From DAIPKP01 sp964545875 (GTDB lineage Bacteria > Synergistota > Synergistia > Synergistales > Aminiphilaceae): a stretch of DNA of 64,000 nt. The notes under the pieces are model-generated. The model was given only the letters and a program-made list of their open reading frames with translations, was not told the origin of the DNA and made no database searches. Location: assembly GCA_964545875.1 (NCBI GenBank), contig CAZJHH010000005.1, positions 62,001 through 126,000 of the forward strand. Direction: 5' to 3'. Numbering within the stretch: position 1 is the stretch's first letter; each line of letters opens with the position of its first letter. The position numbers and the translations under genes were made by a program. Positions 17,689 through 27,459 of this stretch are shown one piece after another.

Positions 17689-20148
17689 CTAAAGTTCCGC
17701 CTGTTCCAACATTTCTTCCGCCTCTTCCTTGGAAAGAAGAATTTCCCTCGCCTTGGCTCCTTCCTGGGGGCCCACGATGCCGAGATCTTCCATGCAATCC
17801 ACCAGCCGGGCAGCCCGGGTAAAGCCTATGCGAAGCTGCCTTTGAAGCCTGCTGGCCGAGGCTATTCCCGTATCCATCACCATCTCCACCGCTTCCGGAA
17901 GAAGGGGATCTTCCATGCGCATCTCCCCGGATCCGCCGGACCGGGAACTTCCGTTTCCCGTAATCTCCACGTACTCGGGTTCTCCGAAAAGATCCCGAAG
18001 ATAGTCGATATACCCCGTGATATAGCTCTCATCGATCCATCCGGATTGAATCCGCAAGGGCTTCGGAAGCCTGGAGGTGAGGTGGAGGCAGTCTCCCTTG
18101 CCCAGAAGCCGCTCGGCTCCCCCGGTATCGAGCACCGTTCGGGAATCCGCCTGAGTGGGGAGGGAGAAGGCTACCCGAGCCGGGATATTGGCCTTGATGA
18201 GCCCGGTAATGACGTTTACCGAGGGACGCTGCGTAGCCAGCACGAGATGAATTCCCGTGGCTCGTGCCTTTTGGGCGAGGCGACAGATATGATCTTCGAT
18301 TTCTTTAGGACTCGTCATCATGAGATCCGCCAGCTCATCCACCACGATAACGATGCTGGGCAAGCGCTCCTGAAGAGGCTTTTTCCTGTTGTATCCTCCA
18401 AGATCCCGAGCTCGAACTCCCGCAAAAAGGGCGTAGCGCCGCTCCATCTCATTGATAGCCCATGCGAAGGCCTCCACCGCTTTTTTGGGATCCACCACGG
18501 GCTTTGCCAGAAGGTGAGGCATTCGTTCGTAAAGGGTCATCTCCACCCGTTTCGGGTCGATGAGAAGAAAGCGAAGTTCCTCGGGATGCCTTAGAAAAGA
18601 GAGCCCGATAAGGCAGTTGGAAATGAAGACACTCTTTCCCGCTCCGGTGGTTCCCGCTACCAGAAGGTGAGGCATCTCTTCCAGATGTGCCACGATTCCC
18701 CTTCCGTCGATGCTGACTCCCATGGGAAGGGGCAGCAGAGACCGGGTATTGTGAAAAGCGGGATCCTCGATGAGAGAACGAAGAGAGACCGTTTTTCGCG
18801 AGGGATTCGGTATCTCGATGCCGATGTAGGGTTTTCCCGGAATGGGGGCCTCGATGCGAAGGGAGGATACCGCCAGGGATACCGCCAGGTCGTTGCTCAA
18901 CCCCGCCACCTTGCTCACTTTAATCCCCGGAGCAAGCTGTATGCGATACTGAATTACCGTGGGGCCCGCCACGGTCTCCACCAAAGAAGCCTCTATACCG
19001 AAGGTAAGAAGGGTTTCCACGATCCTTTTCCCCTTCTCCAGAAGCTCCTCGGTCTCCACCTCAAGCTCCTCCTCTTCGGGAGGGCCCAGAAGCTCCACGG
19101 GAGGGGGAAACCGACCGGGCTCCACCTGAACCGGAAGGGTAAATTCCTCATCCTCTGCCTCCGACGCATCCTCCCAGAACATTTCCAGTTCATCCGGAGC
19201 CTGGTGCTCCGAGGAAACGTCCTCCGAGGTCATCCGAGGCTTTTCGGTATGCTCCGAGGGATTTGCCTTCTTTATGGGAGGAGCCGCATCCAGGGGCTTC
19301 GGAATTTCTCGGGCGGGAAAAGGAGTTTCCGGGAATTCTTCGGAAAGGGGGGCATCGGAAAAAGCCTCCGGCGCCCAATCCTCCGAATCTTCCGGAAGGG
19401 GTCCGGGAAGCTCTCCCGCTCGCCGACGAACGATACGCACTTCTTCGGATATTTCCGGAGCCGAAGGTGTTTCCGAAGGAGATTCAGGAACAGTTTCCGA
19501 AGAAGGCGGAACGTTTGTCCGAGGGTTCTCGGAATCAGGATTTTTTTTTGAGCGAATAAAGAGCCGTCCAATCCCTCCCAAAAGAGCTCCCAAAAGGGAG
19601 TAGAGGCTGTGAAACCGTTCGGAAAAGCTGAGGCCGTAGCAGAGAAGGGAGAAGAGGATTCCTCCCATGGCGAGAATGAAGGTTCCGAAAAGCCCCACTC
19701 CCCGGAGAAGTCCCCGGGTGATTTCCTGAGAAAAGGCACCGGGCAGAAAGGGAGGTTCCCAGGAAATTACTCCGTAGAGTTCGGTAAGGCCGAAAAATAT
19801 CTGGCACGAAAGAAAGAGGCTTGCAGTGCCAAGCACTTGGTACCGCAAATTTTCCACTTGCCATCCCAGGAGGTTCGCAAGACATTGGTAGGCCACGTGA
19901 AGCAGGGGGAGGACCATGCAGAACCCGTAGCTGCGATAGAGGGCTTCGTGAATGTTCCGTCCCAAGTTTCCCGAAAGGTCCGGGAAGATGCACGAGAGAA
20001 GATAGGCATCCACCAGGAGAAGCCCGAGAACCAGGATGGCACGCATTTTCCTGGAGGGAAAAATCCAGGAAAAATCCCGGGGCTTTTTCTCCTCCGGAGG
20101 AGTGGTCTTTCTTCTTTTTCTTCGAATTTGGGTGTTCTTTTCTTCCAT
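17689..20148 (-). CDS. ftsK: DNA translocase FtsK/SpoIIIE
   Basis: FtsK pumps the chromosome termini across the closing septum. The 819-residue protein has four or so N-terminal membrane helices (about 35-190), an acidic Pro/Glu-rich linker (about 195-345), and the RecA-like motor with Walker A GTTGAGKSVFIS, Walker B IVIVVDELADLMM, and VNVITGLIKANIPARVAF. The C-terminal winged-helix gamma domain (about 750-815; DPLLPEAVEMVMDTG) is present. The linker is short compared with E. coli FtsK. It has its own promoter and is followed by thiN. Confidence 0.95.
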   Translation of the reverse strand: MEEKNTQIRRKRRKTTPPEEKKPRDFSWIFPSRKMRAILVLGLLLVDAYLLSCIFPDLSGNLGRNIHEALYRSYGFCMVLPLLHVAYQCLANLLGWQVENLRYQVLGTASLFLSCQIFFGLTELYGVISWEPPFLPGAFSQEITRGLLRGVGLFGTFILAMGGILFSLLCYGLSFSERFHSLYSLLGALLGGIGRLFIRSKKNPDSENPRTNVPPSSETVPESPSETPSAPEISEEVRIVRRRAGELPGPLPEDSEDWAPEAFSDAPLSEEFPETPFPAREIPKPLDAAPPIKKANPSEHTEKPRMTSEDVSSEHQAPDELEMFWEDASEAEDEEFTLPVQVEPGRFPPPVELLGPPEEEELEVETEELLEKGKRIVETLLTFGIEASLVETVAGPTVIQYRIQLAPGIKVSKVAGLSNDLAVSLAVSSLRIEAPIPGKPYIGIEIPNPSRKTVSLRSLIEDPAFHNTRSLLPLPMGVSIDGRGIVAHLEEMPHLLVAGTTGAGKSVFISNCLIGLSFLRHPEELRFLLIDPKRVEMTLYERMPHLLAKPVVDPKKAVEAFAWAINEMERRYALFAGVRARDLGGYNRKKPLQERLPSIVIVVDELADLMMTSPKEIEDHICRLAQKARATGIHLVLATQRPSVNVITGLIKANIPARVAFSLPTQADSRTVLDTGGAERLLGKGDCLHLTSRLPKPLRIQSGWIDESYITGYIDYLRDLFGEPEYVEITGNGSSRSGGSGEMRMEDPLLPEAVEMVMDTGIASASRLQRQLRIGFTRAARLVDCMEDLGIVGPQEGAKAREILLSKEEAEEMLEQAEL

Positions 20149-20250
20149 GCTTCCGTCCTTTAGTGCTGGATTTTTCGCAGAAAATCCGGCTCCCCCGGAA
20201 GAGAGGAACCTCCCTTTTCGGAAAAACCGGTTTTATGCGACGCAAATCCA

Positions 20251-20256
20251 AGTATA
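20251..20256 (-). promoter_or_regulatory. ftsK promoter, extended -10 box
   Basis: On the minus strand TGCTATACT is an extended -10 element. A matching -35 is poor. It lies about 100 bases ahead of the ftsK ATG in the 187-base gap after mltG. A T-rich run just after the mltG stop has no convincing stem. Confidence 0.45.
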
Positions 20257-20335
20257 GCACAGCTTTTTTCCGGAAGACCCCGGATTCTCTTAAAAAAACC
20301 GAGGCGGAAAAGGAAGAGGAACCGTCTGAAGTTTC

Positions 20336-21370
20336 TCAGGGAGAGTTTTTTTGTTTAGCCCGGAGATGTTCCTGATAGGTTTTGGAAAAGACGTGGGATC
20401 CGTCTCCTCGGGCTACAAAATAGAAAAAATCGTGTTCCTCGGGATAGAGGGAACCTCTCCAGGATTCCCTGGAGGGGATGCAGATGGGCCCCGGCGGAAG
20501 TCCCTGATGGAGATAGGTGTTGTACGGAGATTCTATCTCAAGATCCCGATGAAGAAGCCCTTCCTTCTTGATTCCCCTCAGACTCCAGGCATAGACCACG
20601 GTGGCACAGGATTGAAGGAGCATGGTCTCCCGTATCCTGTTGAGAAAAACCCCCGCCACCGCAGCCCGTTCTTCCTTTCGGAAGGCTTCTCTTTCGACGA
20701 TGGAAGCAAGAATCCCCCGCTCAAAAATTTTCTCGGGAGTAAAGGAGAGAATTTCAAGATCCTTCCCAAAAACCCTCCACCACTCTCGGGAGGCTTGCTG
20801 TACCATTTCGTCCGCAAAACGAGGCCCTTCGGGAATCCGGTAGGTTTCGGGAAGCAAGAAGAGAATTCGCTCCTCCGGTTCCGGAGGAAGCCAGGAAAGC
20901 AACGAGGGAGGATAGTTTTCCTTACGGGAAAGAGCGGCGCGGAGATCTTCGGAAGTGCTTTGAGATGAAGCAGACTCAAAGAGCGCCTCCAGAGAACTTC
21001 CCGGAAGAATTTTCACCTCCGGGAGAAGGGTTTCGCCGTATTCGGCAAACTGCTTTGCCACGCTATAGGCCAGGCCCGGCCGAATACGGTAGGTGCCGGG
21101 TTTAAGGTGTCGGTCCGCTCCAAGGCGGACGAGCCATCGGGTGAGTTCCCTGGAGGAAGAGACGAGGCCCTCCGCCTCGGCCTGTCTGGCAATGGACGAG
21201 GCCAGGAGGCCTCGCTGTACCACAAAGGTTTGAGGATCCCCCTCTTCAGAGTAAGAAGCAAGAATTTCCCAAAGCCACGGGGGTTTGAGCACATAGGCGG
21301 CACCTCCCAGGAGAAGGACGAGCCCCCCGAACAGCAGAAATCCCGCTAAAAACGTCTTTTTCCTCGTCAT
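20336..21370 (-). CDS. mltG: Endolytic peptidoglycan transglycosylase MltG
   Basis: MltG cleaves nascent glycan strands at the membrane and sets chain length. The 344-residue protein has one N-terminal membrane helix (about 7-28), a LysM-like segment (GTYRIRPGLAYSVAKQF), and the YceG catalytic core with the Glu in ILASIVEREA and the region GLPPGPICIPS. The ATG at 21370 overlaps the rnc stop as ATGA, and GAGGAGG lies upstream. It is the last gene of the fab-rnc string. Confidence 0.93.
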   Translation of the reverse strand: MTRKKTFLAGFLLFGGLVLLLGGAAYVLKPPWLWEILASYSEEGDPQTFVVQRGLLASSIARQAEAEGLVSSSRELTRWLVRLGADRHLKPGTYRIRPGLAYSVAKQFAEYGETLLPEVKILPGSSLEALFESASSQSTSEDLRAALSRKENYPPSLLSWLPPEPEERILFLLPETYRIPEGPRFADEMVQQASREWWRVFGKDLEILSFTPEKIFERGILASIVEREAFRKEERAAVAGVFLNRIRETMLLQSCATVVYAWSLRGIKKEGLLHRDLEIESPYNTYLHQGLPPGPICIPSRESWRGSLYPEEHDFFYFVARGDGSHVFSKTYQEHLRAKQKNSP

Positions 21371-22104
21371 TCCGCAACCTCCTCGGAAGAGAACGAAATA
21401 TCCGAAAGGCGAAGAATCTCCAGGGCTTTCCGGGCGGCTTCGTTTTCCGCTTCTTTTCGAGAACGTCCCGAAGCCTCGCCAAGCAGCACATCCCCCAGAA
21501 AAGCTCCCATGTGGAAGGTAGGACTGTGTGGTGCTCCTTCCCGGCGGAGAAGGGAGTAGGAAGGAAGCTCTCCCTTTCGGGTCTGAAGATAGACCTGCAG
21601 GGCGGACTTGAAATCCCGGGTCTCTCCGGGATCCTCCCGTAGAAAGGTTTCGTAGATTTTCTGCATGAACCTCTGGGCGGCAGTGCGGCCTCCGTCCAAA
21701 TAGAGGGCTCCTACACATGCCTCCAGGGCATCCGCACAGATCGAGGGGTTTTCTCTCCCTCCCTGACGGTCGAGCCCTCTTCCAAGGCGCAATAATCGTG
21801 GAAGCCCGAAAAATTTGGCCCGTTTCGCCAAAGATGCCTCGCAGACGATACACGCCCTTTCCCGGGTAAGCTCGCCCTCGTGCCATTCCGGATGAGCGAA
21901 AAAGAGGATTTCACTGATTCCCAGCTCCAGCACAGCATCTCCCAAAAATTCCAGGCGCTCGTTATCGAAGGAGAGTCCGTTTTCGTTGGCATAGGATGCG
22001 TGGGTAAGGGCCTCCTCCAAAAGAGAGAAGGTAGAAAAGGTGTGGCCGATCTCTTCTTGAAATCGACCACACGCCTGATACCACCATTCCTGATCCAGAG
22101 GCAT
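21367..22104 (-). CDS. rnc: Ribonuclease III
   Basis: RNase III cuts double-stranded RNA in rRNA processing and mRNA turnover. The signature NERLEFLGDAVL is at 48-59, the second catalytic region reads ADALEACVGALYLDGG, and the C-terminal dsRNA-binding domain (about 160-235) ends GRSRKEAENEAARKALEIL. The length, 245 residues, is normal. It sits 11 bases after fabF, an order shared with many Firmicutes and relatives where rnc follows the fab genes. Confidence 0.96.
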   Translation of the reverse strand: MPLDQEWWYQACGRFQEEIGHTFSTFSLLEEALTHASYANENGLSFDNERLEFLGDAVLELGISEILFFAHPEWHEGELTRERACIVCEASLAKRAKFFGLPRLLRLGRGLDRQGGRENPSICADALEACVGALYLDGGRTAAQRFMQKIYETFLREDPGETRDFKSALQVYLQTRKGELPSYSLLRREGAPHSPTFHMGAFLGDVLLGEASGRSRKEAENEAARKALEILRLSDISFSSEEVAE

Positions 22105-22115
22105 GGCTTTCGGAG

Positions 22116-23354
22116 TTACTCCGTGTAACGCTGGATGGCAAGAACTCCGTTATGCCCCCCGAAACCGAAGTTGTTGAGAAGGATGTTATTGACGGTGCGC
22201 CCCCGGAGAGTTTCGCCCAACACGGGGATTCTGCACTCTTCGTCCAGGTTCTCCAGATTTATGGTGGGATGTACGATTCCTTCTTCGATAGCCTGGATCG
22301 CCGCAATGGCCTCCAGGGCCCCCGCCGCCCCCAAAGCGTGGCCCACCATGGATTTGGTGGAGTGCACCAGAAGGTTGTCCGTGGAGTCCCCAAAAAGGTT
22401 TCGAATGGCCATGGACTCCATCTTGTCGTTCAGTTCCGTGGAAGTTCCGTGAGCATTGATGAGATCCACCTCGGAGAGTTCCCATCCCGCCTGTTTCCGG
22501 GCGATGTCCATGGCCCGGCGGGCTCCGTCTCCAGAGGGGTCCGGAGCGGTAATGTGATAGGCGTCGCAGGTGGCACCGTATCCCGTAAACTCCGCATAGA
22601 TATGGGCCCCCCGTCTCTGGGCATGGGAAAGCTCCTCAAGAATAAGCACTCCCGCTCCCTCTCCCATGACGAAGCCGTCCCGATCCCGATCGAAAGGACG
22701 GGAAGCCCTGGAAGGCTCGTCGTTTCTGGTGGAGAGGGTCTTGTTGGCCGCAAATCCTGCCACCGCAATGGGAGTTATGGCAGCTTCCCCGCCTCCGGAG
22801 ATAATGAGATCCGCATCTCCCCGCCGAATGGCGTGGAAAGCCTCTCCCATGGTATGGTTCGCGGTAGCGCAGGCGGTAACTACGGACATGTTCGGCCCCT
22901 TGGCACCATACCGCATGGCAAGATAGGCTGCGGACATATTGCTGATCATCATGGGAATGAAAAAGGGGCTCACCCGGGAAGGGCCCTTCTCGTGAAGGAT
23001 CTCGTAGTTTTCGTGGGTGGTGGTAATTCCCCCCTCGCCGCTTCCGAAATACACACCGAACGTATATGGATCCACCTTGGAAAGATCGATCCCCGAATCC
23101 TCTATGGCCATTTCAGCCGCTCCTACCGCGAAATGGATGACCCGGTCGGACCTCCGAACTTCCTTTTTACCAAGGTAGACTTCCGGATCATATCCGGAGA
23201 CCTCTGCGGCAATACGAACTGAAAAGTTTTCCGTGTCAAAAAGTGTGATGGGGTTTACGCCGTTTTTTCCCTCCGCAAGAGCCTTCCAGTAGTCGCTCTT
23301 GCCGCATCCGATGGGACTGACGACTCCCAGTCCTGTAATTACGACTCTCCTCAA
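22116..23354 (-). CDS. fabF: Beta-ketoacyl-ACP synthase II
   Basis: FabF elongates acyl-ACP with malonyl-ACP. In the 412-residue protein the catalytic Cys162 lies in VVTACATANHTMG, followed by the His residues in INAHGTSTELND and KSMVGHALGAAG. The start is TTG at 23354, with AAGGAG 9 bases upstream, giving the standard beginning RRVVITGLGVVSPIG. The frame extends upstream through acpP's tail region but is not family-like there. It follows acpP by 117 bases and precedes rnc. Confidence 0.95.
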   Translation of the reverse strand: MRRVVITGLGVVSPIGCGKSDYWKALAEGKNGVNPITLFDTENFSVRIAAEVSGYDPEVYLGKKEVRRSDRVIHFAVGAAEMAIEDSGIDLSKVDPYTFGVYFGSGEGGITTTHENYEILHEKGPSRVSPFFIPMMISNMSAAYLAMRYGAKGPNMSVVTACATANHTMGEAFHAIRRGDADLIISGGGEAAITPIAVAGFAANKTLSTRNDEPSRASRPFDRDRDGFVMGEGAGVLILEELSHAQRRGAHIYAEFTGYGATCDAYHITAPDPSGDGARRAMDIARKQAGWELSEVDLINAHGTSTELNDKMESMAIRNLFGDSTDNLLVHSTKSMVGHALGAAGALEAIAAIQAIEEGIVHPTINLENLDEECRIPVLGETLRGRTVNNILLNNFGFGGHNGVLAIQRYTE

Positions 23355-23471
23355 GCTAGGCCACTCCTTCGAGGTCTTTCCGAATAATCCCGGAGACCTG
23401 TTGATATGACGTTCCTCCCAAGAGAAAACCGAGGGGGGAAGCAAGATCCCCCCGATCAGAATTTTTGTGCG

Positions 23472-23723
23472 CTACTCGTCGATTCCAAGCTTTCCCTTGA
23501 TATATTCCAGGGCTTCTCCTACGTTGGTAAGCTTTTCCGCATCTTCATCGGGAATCTCGATGTCGAACTCCTCTTCGATCCCCATGATAAGCTCCACGAT
23601 ATCCAGAGAATCTGCACCAAGATCCTCCACGAAGGAAGCGCTATCTGTAATCTTCTCCGCATCCACATCAAGACGATCGATAACGATCTCCTGCAGACGA
23701 GACGTGATTTCATTCAGGTTCAT
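23472..23723 (-). CDS. acpP: Acyl carrier protein
   Basis: This small acidic protein (83 residues) carries growing fatty acids on a phosphopantetheine arm attached to Ser39 in EDLGADSLDIVEL. I chose the ATG at 23723 because AGGGGGTG lies at an ideal distance; a GTG nine bases upstream is possible. It lies between fabG and fabF, as in most bacteria. Confidence 0.96.
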   Translation of the reverse strand: MNLNEITSRLQEIVIDRLDVDAEKITDSASFVEDLGADSLDIVELIMGIEEEFDIEIPDEDAEKLTNVGEALEYIKGKLGIDE

Positions 23724-23760
23724 TGTCTTCACCCCCTTTCCTGAAAATCCTTCTTGTATA

Positions 23761-24510
23761 TTACATTACCATGCCGCCGTCTACGTTCAGAACCTGGCCG
23801 GTAATATATCGCGCATCCTCCGAGGCCAGAAAGGCCACGGCCTTGGCCACATCTTCCGGAGTTCCCAGGGATCCCAGAGGGATGTTTTTCATGTAATCCT
23901 CTTTTACGCTTTCCCCGAGAGAGCTTGTCATGTCCGTGAGAATGAATCCCGGAGCTACGGCATTCACCGTAATCCCCCGGGATGCGTACTCCCGGGCAAC
24001 GCTCTTGGTGAGACCGATAACTCCAGCCTTGGCAGCGGAATAGTTCGCCTGTCCCGCATTGCCCATGAGGCCCACCACTGAACTCAGATTGATGATGCGA
24101 CCCCATTTCTGCTTCGCCATGGAACGCACCACCTGGCGAATGCAGTAAAAAAGAGACGTCAGATTTGTCTGAAGCACCTGATCCCACATTTCGTCTTTCA
24201 TGCGCATGAGCATGGAATCCCGGGTGATTCCCGCATTATTCACCAGTACCGATACAGGACCGAGATCCTTTTCTACCGAAGCGCAGAGAGCCGCCACATC
24301 TTCGGGTTTCGAGACGTCCCCGCCGTAGGCTCCGGCGGAGCCCCCGGAATCGCGGATGGCACGAACGACCTCCTCCGCCTCTCTCTGAGAGGAACGGTAA
24401 TTCACTCCCACCACATATCCCCGGGAAGCGAGCTCCAGCGAAACAGCCTTGCCGATTCCCCGGCTTCCTCCGGTGACAAGAGCCACCTTCCCTTTTACGG
24501 AATCCGTCAT
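23761..24510 (-). CDS. fabG: 3-oxoacyl-ACP reductase
   Basis: FabG is the NADPH-dependent short-chain dehydrogenase that reduces 3-oxoacyl-ACP. The cofactor motif is VTGGSRGIG (12-20), NNAG follows (VLVNNAGITRDSM), and the catalytic Ser-Tyr-Lys are in NLSSVVGLMGNAGQANYSAA and AKAG. At 249 residues it is standard. The ATG at 24510 follows GGAGGTGTGAC and starts one base past the fabD stop. Confidence 0.95.
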   Translation of the reverse strand: MTDSVKGKVALVTGGSRGIGKAVSLELASRGYVVGVNYRSSQREAEEVVRAIRDSGGSAGAYGGDVSKPEDVAALCASVEKDLGPVSVLVNNAGITRDSMLMRMKDEMWDQVLQTNLTSLFYCIRQVVRSMAKQKWGRIINLSSVVGLMGNAGQANYSAAKAGVIGLTKSVAREYASRGITVNAVAPGFILTDMTSSLGESVKEDYMKNIPLGSLGTPEDVAKAVAFLASEDARYITGQVLNVDGGMVM

Positions 24511-24511
24511 G

Positions 24512-25459
24512 TCACACCTCCTGCAGAAGAGCTTCAAGGCCCCGGCATTCCTCAGCGTTTCGAACGCTGCAGATCCGGGTATCCTTGTCGAGAATCCGCT
24601 TTGCCAGACCCGAAAGGACGTTCCCAGGCCCCAGCTCAAGAAAGGTATCTACCCCGGATTTGCGCATGAAGGTCATACTTTCGGACCAGCGCACAGGATG
24701 ATCCGTCTGGAGAAAGAGGGCATTCTGTACTTCCTCAAGAGTTCCCACGGGAGCCGCAGTAACGTTGGAAACGATGGGAACCGACGGGTTATTCCAGGAA
24801 ATGGACTCGAAGGCCTTGCGCAGCCGAAGTGCCACATGATGCATGAGAGAGGAGTGAAAGGGGGCGCTCACGTTCAGGGGAAGAGCCCTTTTGGCCCCCC
24901 GATCGAGGGCGAGCTTTACCGCCCGCTCCACCGCATGGACATGACCGGAAATGACCGTCTGTTTAGGGGCGTTGAAGTTCACCGCCTCGCAAACTTCCTC
25001 TTCCGAGGCCTCCCGGCAGAGAGAGACCACCTCTTCCGGGGAGAGTCCCATAATGGCCGCCATGGTTCCCTCTCCGAGAGGAACCGCTTCCTGCATGAGC
25101 TGTCCCCGGAGATGCACCAGGGAGAGGGCCTCCGCAAAGGAAAACGTTCCCGCCACTACATGAGCTGTATACTCTCCCAAACTGTGTCCCGCCATAAAGA
25201 GAGGCTTGAGAAGAACCCCAAGATCCTCCGTCAATACTCTATAGAAGGCGATACCCATCGTCAATATGGCAGGTTGCGCAAATTCGGTTTTCTGCAATTT
25301 TTCTGCGGGACCGGAGAACATGATACTGCTCAAATCGAAGGAAAGGGCGCGGTCGGCCTCGCGAAAGACCTCTCGGGCAGACGGGAAGTGTTCCGCCAGA
25401 TCCTGCCCCATTCCCACCTCCTGGGATCCCTGTCCCGGAAACAGCAGTGCTAGAGACAT
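24512..25459 (-). CDS. fabD: Malonyl-CoA:ACP transacylase
   Basis: FabD moves malonyl from CoA to ACP. The 315-residue protein has GQGSQ (9-13), the nucleophile Ser93 in GHSLGEY, and the catalytic His in NVSAPFHSSLM. The ATG at 25459 follows AAGGAGGTTGAC, better than the ATG 18 bases upstream. It is 36 bases behind fabK and one base ahead of fabG. Confidence 0.95.
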   Translation of the reverse strand: MSLALLFPGQGSQEVGMGQDLAEHFPSAREVFREADRALSFDLSSIMFSGPAEKLQKTEFAQPAILTMGIAFYRVLTEDLGVLLKPLFMAGHSLGEYTAHVVAGTFSFAEALSLVHLRGQLMQEAVPLGEGTMAAIMGLSPEEVVSLCREASEEEVCEAVNFNAPKQTVISGHVHAVERAVKLALDRGAKRALPLNVSAPFHSSLMHHVALRLRKAFESISWNNPSVPIVSNVTAAPVGTLEEVQNALFLQTDHPVRWSESMTFMRKSGVDTFLELGPGNVLSGLAKRILDKDTRICSVRNAEECRGLEALLQEV

Positions 25460-25495
25460 GTCAACCTCCTTCTCCATCTTTCTCTCTGCCGAAAA

Positions 25496-26446
25496 TCACC
25501 GTTGAAACAAGCTTTGCAAGTCCTCTATGCTTTCGGGAATTCCCGAAAAAAGGCTTTTTACGATAACCGTACAGGGCTCGATGGAGCGCACCATCCCCGC
25601 ACTTTGCCCCGCCATGAGAGAACCCCAGTCCGCATCTCCCTCGATAACTGCGGATCGCAGTTTTCCTTCCCCCAAACGCTCGTACTCTTCGAGGGGAACT
25701 TTGTTCTTGTCCAGATCGTCAAAAGCACCGGACAATTTGTTTTTGATGCACCGCACGGGATGTCCCGTAGGACGTCCGGTCACCGTGGTACTGCGATCCC
25801 CCGCCTTGAGTACCGCGTTTTTATAGTTTTCATGTATACGGCATTCCAGGGCACAGAGAAAACGCGTTCCCACCTGCACTCCCCGGGCACCCAGGGCAAA
25901 AGCCGCCAGAACTCCCCGAGAGTCCGCAATTCCTCCTGCGGCTATTACCGGAAGAGAGACCTCATCCGCCACCTGGGGAACCAGACACATGGTCGTGGTT
26001 TCTCCTATATGTCCACCCGCCTCGGTACCCTCGGCGATAACCGCATCCGCCCCCTGCTTGGCCACTCGCTTGGCGTGGCTCACCGAAGCGATCACTGGAA
26101 TCACTCGGGATCCCAGTGGTTTCATACGCTCGATAACCTTACCGGGAAAGCCCGCTCCGGTGGTCACCACGGGAACCCGATGGACCGCCGCAAGCTCCAG
26201 CGCATCATCTGCAGTGGCAGACATGAGCATAATATTAAGCCCGAAGGGTTTGTCCGTAAGTTCCCGAACGAGACGAAGTTCTTTATCCAGAAGCTCCGGA
26301 GGCATGTTGGCCGCTGCGATAACCCCGAGGCCTCCCGCATTGCTGACTCCCGCAGCGAGCCGCGCATCCGCCACCCAGGCCATACCTCCCTGGATAAGAG
26401 GATAGGAGATGCCCAACAATTCCGTTATTTTCGTCGCTATCGCCAT
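25496..26446 (-). CDS. fabK: Enoyl-ACP reductase II (FMN-dependent, FabK)
   Basis: FabK is the flavin-containing, triclosan-tolerant enoyl reductase of the TIM-barrel nitronate-monooxygenase superfamily. The 316-residue protein shows YPLIQGGMAWVADARLA at the N-terminus, EGTEAGGHIGE, and VIAAGGIADSRGVLAAFALG, all typical of FMN binding in this group. Its place between fabH and fabD supports the enoyl reductase role over nitronate monooxygenase. No FabI-type gene is in the window. Confidence 0.92.
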   Translation of the reverse strand: MAIATKITELLGISYPLIQGGMAWVADARLAAGVSNAGGLGVIAAANMPPELLDKELRLVRELTDKPFGLNIMLMSATADDALELAAVHRVPVVTTGAGFPGKVIERMKPLGSRVIPVIASVSHAKRVAKQGADAVIAEGTEAGGHIGETTTMCLVPQVADEVSLPVIAAGGIADSRGVLAAFALGARGVQVGTRFLCALECRIHENYKNAVLKAGDRSTTVTGRPTGHPVRCIKNKLSGAFDDLDKNKVPLEEYERLGEGKLRSAVIEGDADWGSLMAGQSAGMVRSIEPCTVIVKSLFSGIPESIEDLQSLFQR

Positions 26447-26457
26447 ACAGTCTCACC

Positions 26458-27459
26458 TCACGCCGTAAAAAATACAGCACCGTAGGTCATGCCCGCACCA
26501 AAGCTGCACAGCACGACCTTCTGTCCCGGCAGAAGACGCCCCGTTTCTCGAGCCTCGTGAAACGCTATGAACACCGAAGCTGCGGAAGTGTTGCCGTATT
26601 TGTCCAGATTGACAAAGGTCTTTTCCCGGGGAAGTCCGAATCTTTCCAGCACTCCGTCAATGATGCGCAGATTTGCCTGGTGGAATATCCAGAGATCCAC
26701 ATCTTCGGGAGAAATGCCGCTCTGATCACAGAAGTCCCGGAGAAAGGGAGGGAGCTTTCGGTTCACGAACTTAAAGACGTCGTTCCCCTTCATGTAAACC
26801 TGATGCTTCTTCTCCTCCAGGCTTTTCGGAGAGGCGGGGCATTCAGAAAGTCCTCCGGGAAAGGTGATGAGATCTTCTTTGTCCCCTTCCGCCCGAAGGC
26901 TTGCGGAGCAAAAGGAAGAACCTTCCCCCGCCTCGCCCCGACTCAAAACAAAGGCCCCCGCTCCGTCACCGAAGAGAACGCAGGTATTGCGGTCTTCCCA
27001 GTCGATCATCCGAGAGAGCACCTCCGAGCCGATCACCACCACGTGGCGCCAAATCCCCGCAGCGATGCCGCTGGCCGCGGTGGTAATGGCATAGATGCAG
27101 CCCGTACAGCCCGCCTGAAGATCCATGGCCCCGGCGCGCTCCGCTCCCAGCCCAGCCTGTACCCGGGCTGCCACGGAGGGAAAGAGGGTGTCCGGAGAAT
27201 TGGTGGCCACAATGACCATGTCCAAATCTTCCGGGGCAATCCCCGCCTCTTCCAAAGCCTTCCGGGCGGCACCGAGAGCGAAATGGCTCGTCTGCTCCCC
27301 CGGCATGGCAATGCGGCGCTCCCGGATTCCAGAACGCTCCCGGATCCATTCGTCCGAGGTGTCCACTATTTTTTCAAGATCCTTGTTCGTCATCACCCGC
27401 TCAGGCACACATATACCGGAACCTCGAAAAGATACGGTATGCCCGGAAAAAAGCGTCAT
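26458..27459 (-). CDS. fabH: Beta-ketoacyl-ACP synthase III
   Basis: FabH starts fatty-acid synthesis by joining acyl-CoA to malonyl-ACP. The catalytic residues are Cys118 (DLQAGCTGCIYAI), His in WIFHQANLRI and Asn in KYGNTSAAS. A second Cys lies three residues after the nucleophile where Phe is common. The 333-residue length is normal. The ATG overlaps the plsX stop as ATGA, so translation is coupled. Confidence 0.95.
   Translation of the reverse strand: MTLFSGHTVSFRGSGICVPERVMTNKDLEKIVDTSDEWIRERSGIRERRIAMPGEQTSHFALGAARKALEEAGIAPEDLDMVIVATNSPDTLFPSVAARVQAGLGAERAGAMDLQAGCTGCIYAITTAASGIAAGIWRHVVVIGSEVLSRMIDWEDRNTCVLFGDGAGAFVLSRGEAGEGSSFCSASLRAEGDKEDLITFPGGLSECPASPKSLEEKKHQVYMKGNDVFKFVNRKLPPFLRDFCDQSGISPEDVDLWIFHQANLRIIDGVLERFGLPREKTFVNLDKYGNTSAASVFIAFHEARETGRLLPGQKVVLCSFGAGMTYGAVFFTA

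Noticed and set aside
17681..17700. Possible TPP riboswitch ahead of thiamine pyrophosphokinase
   Set aside because: The gene starts 8 bases after ftsK, leaving no room, and no THI-box sequence is present.
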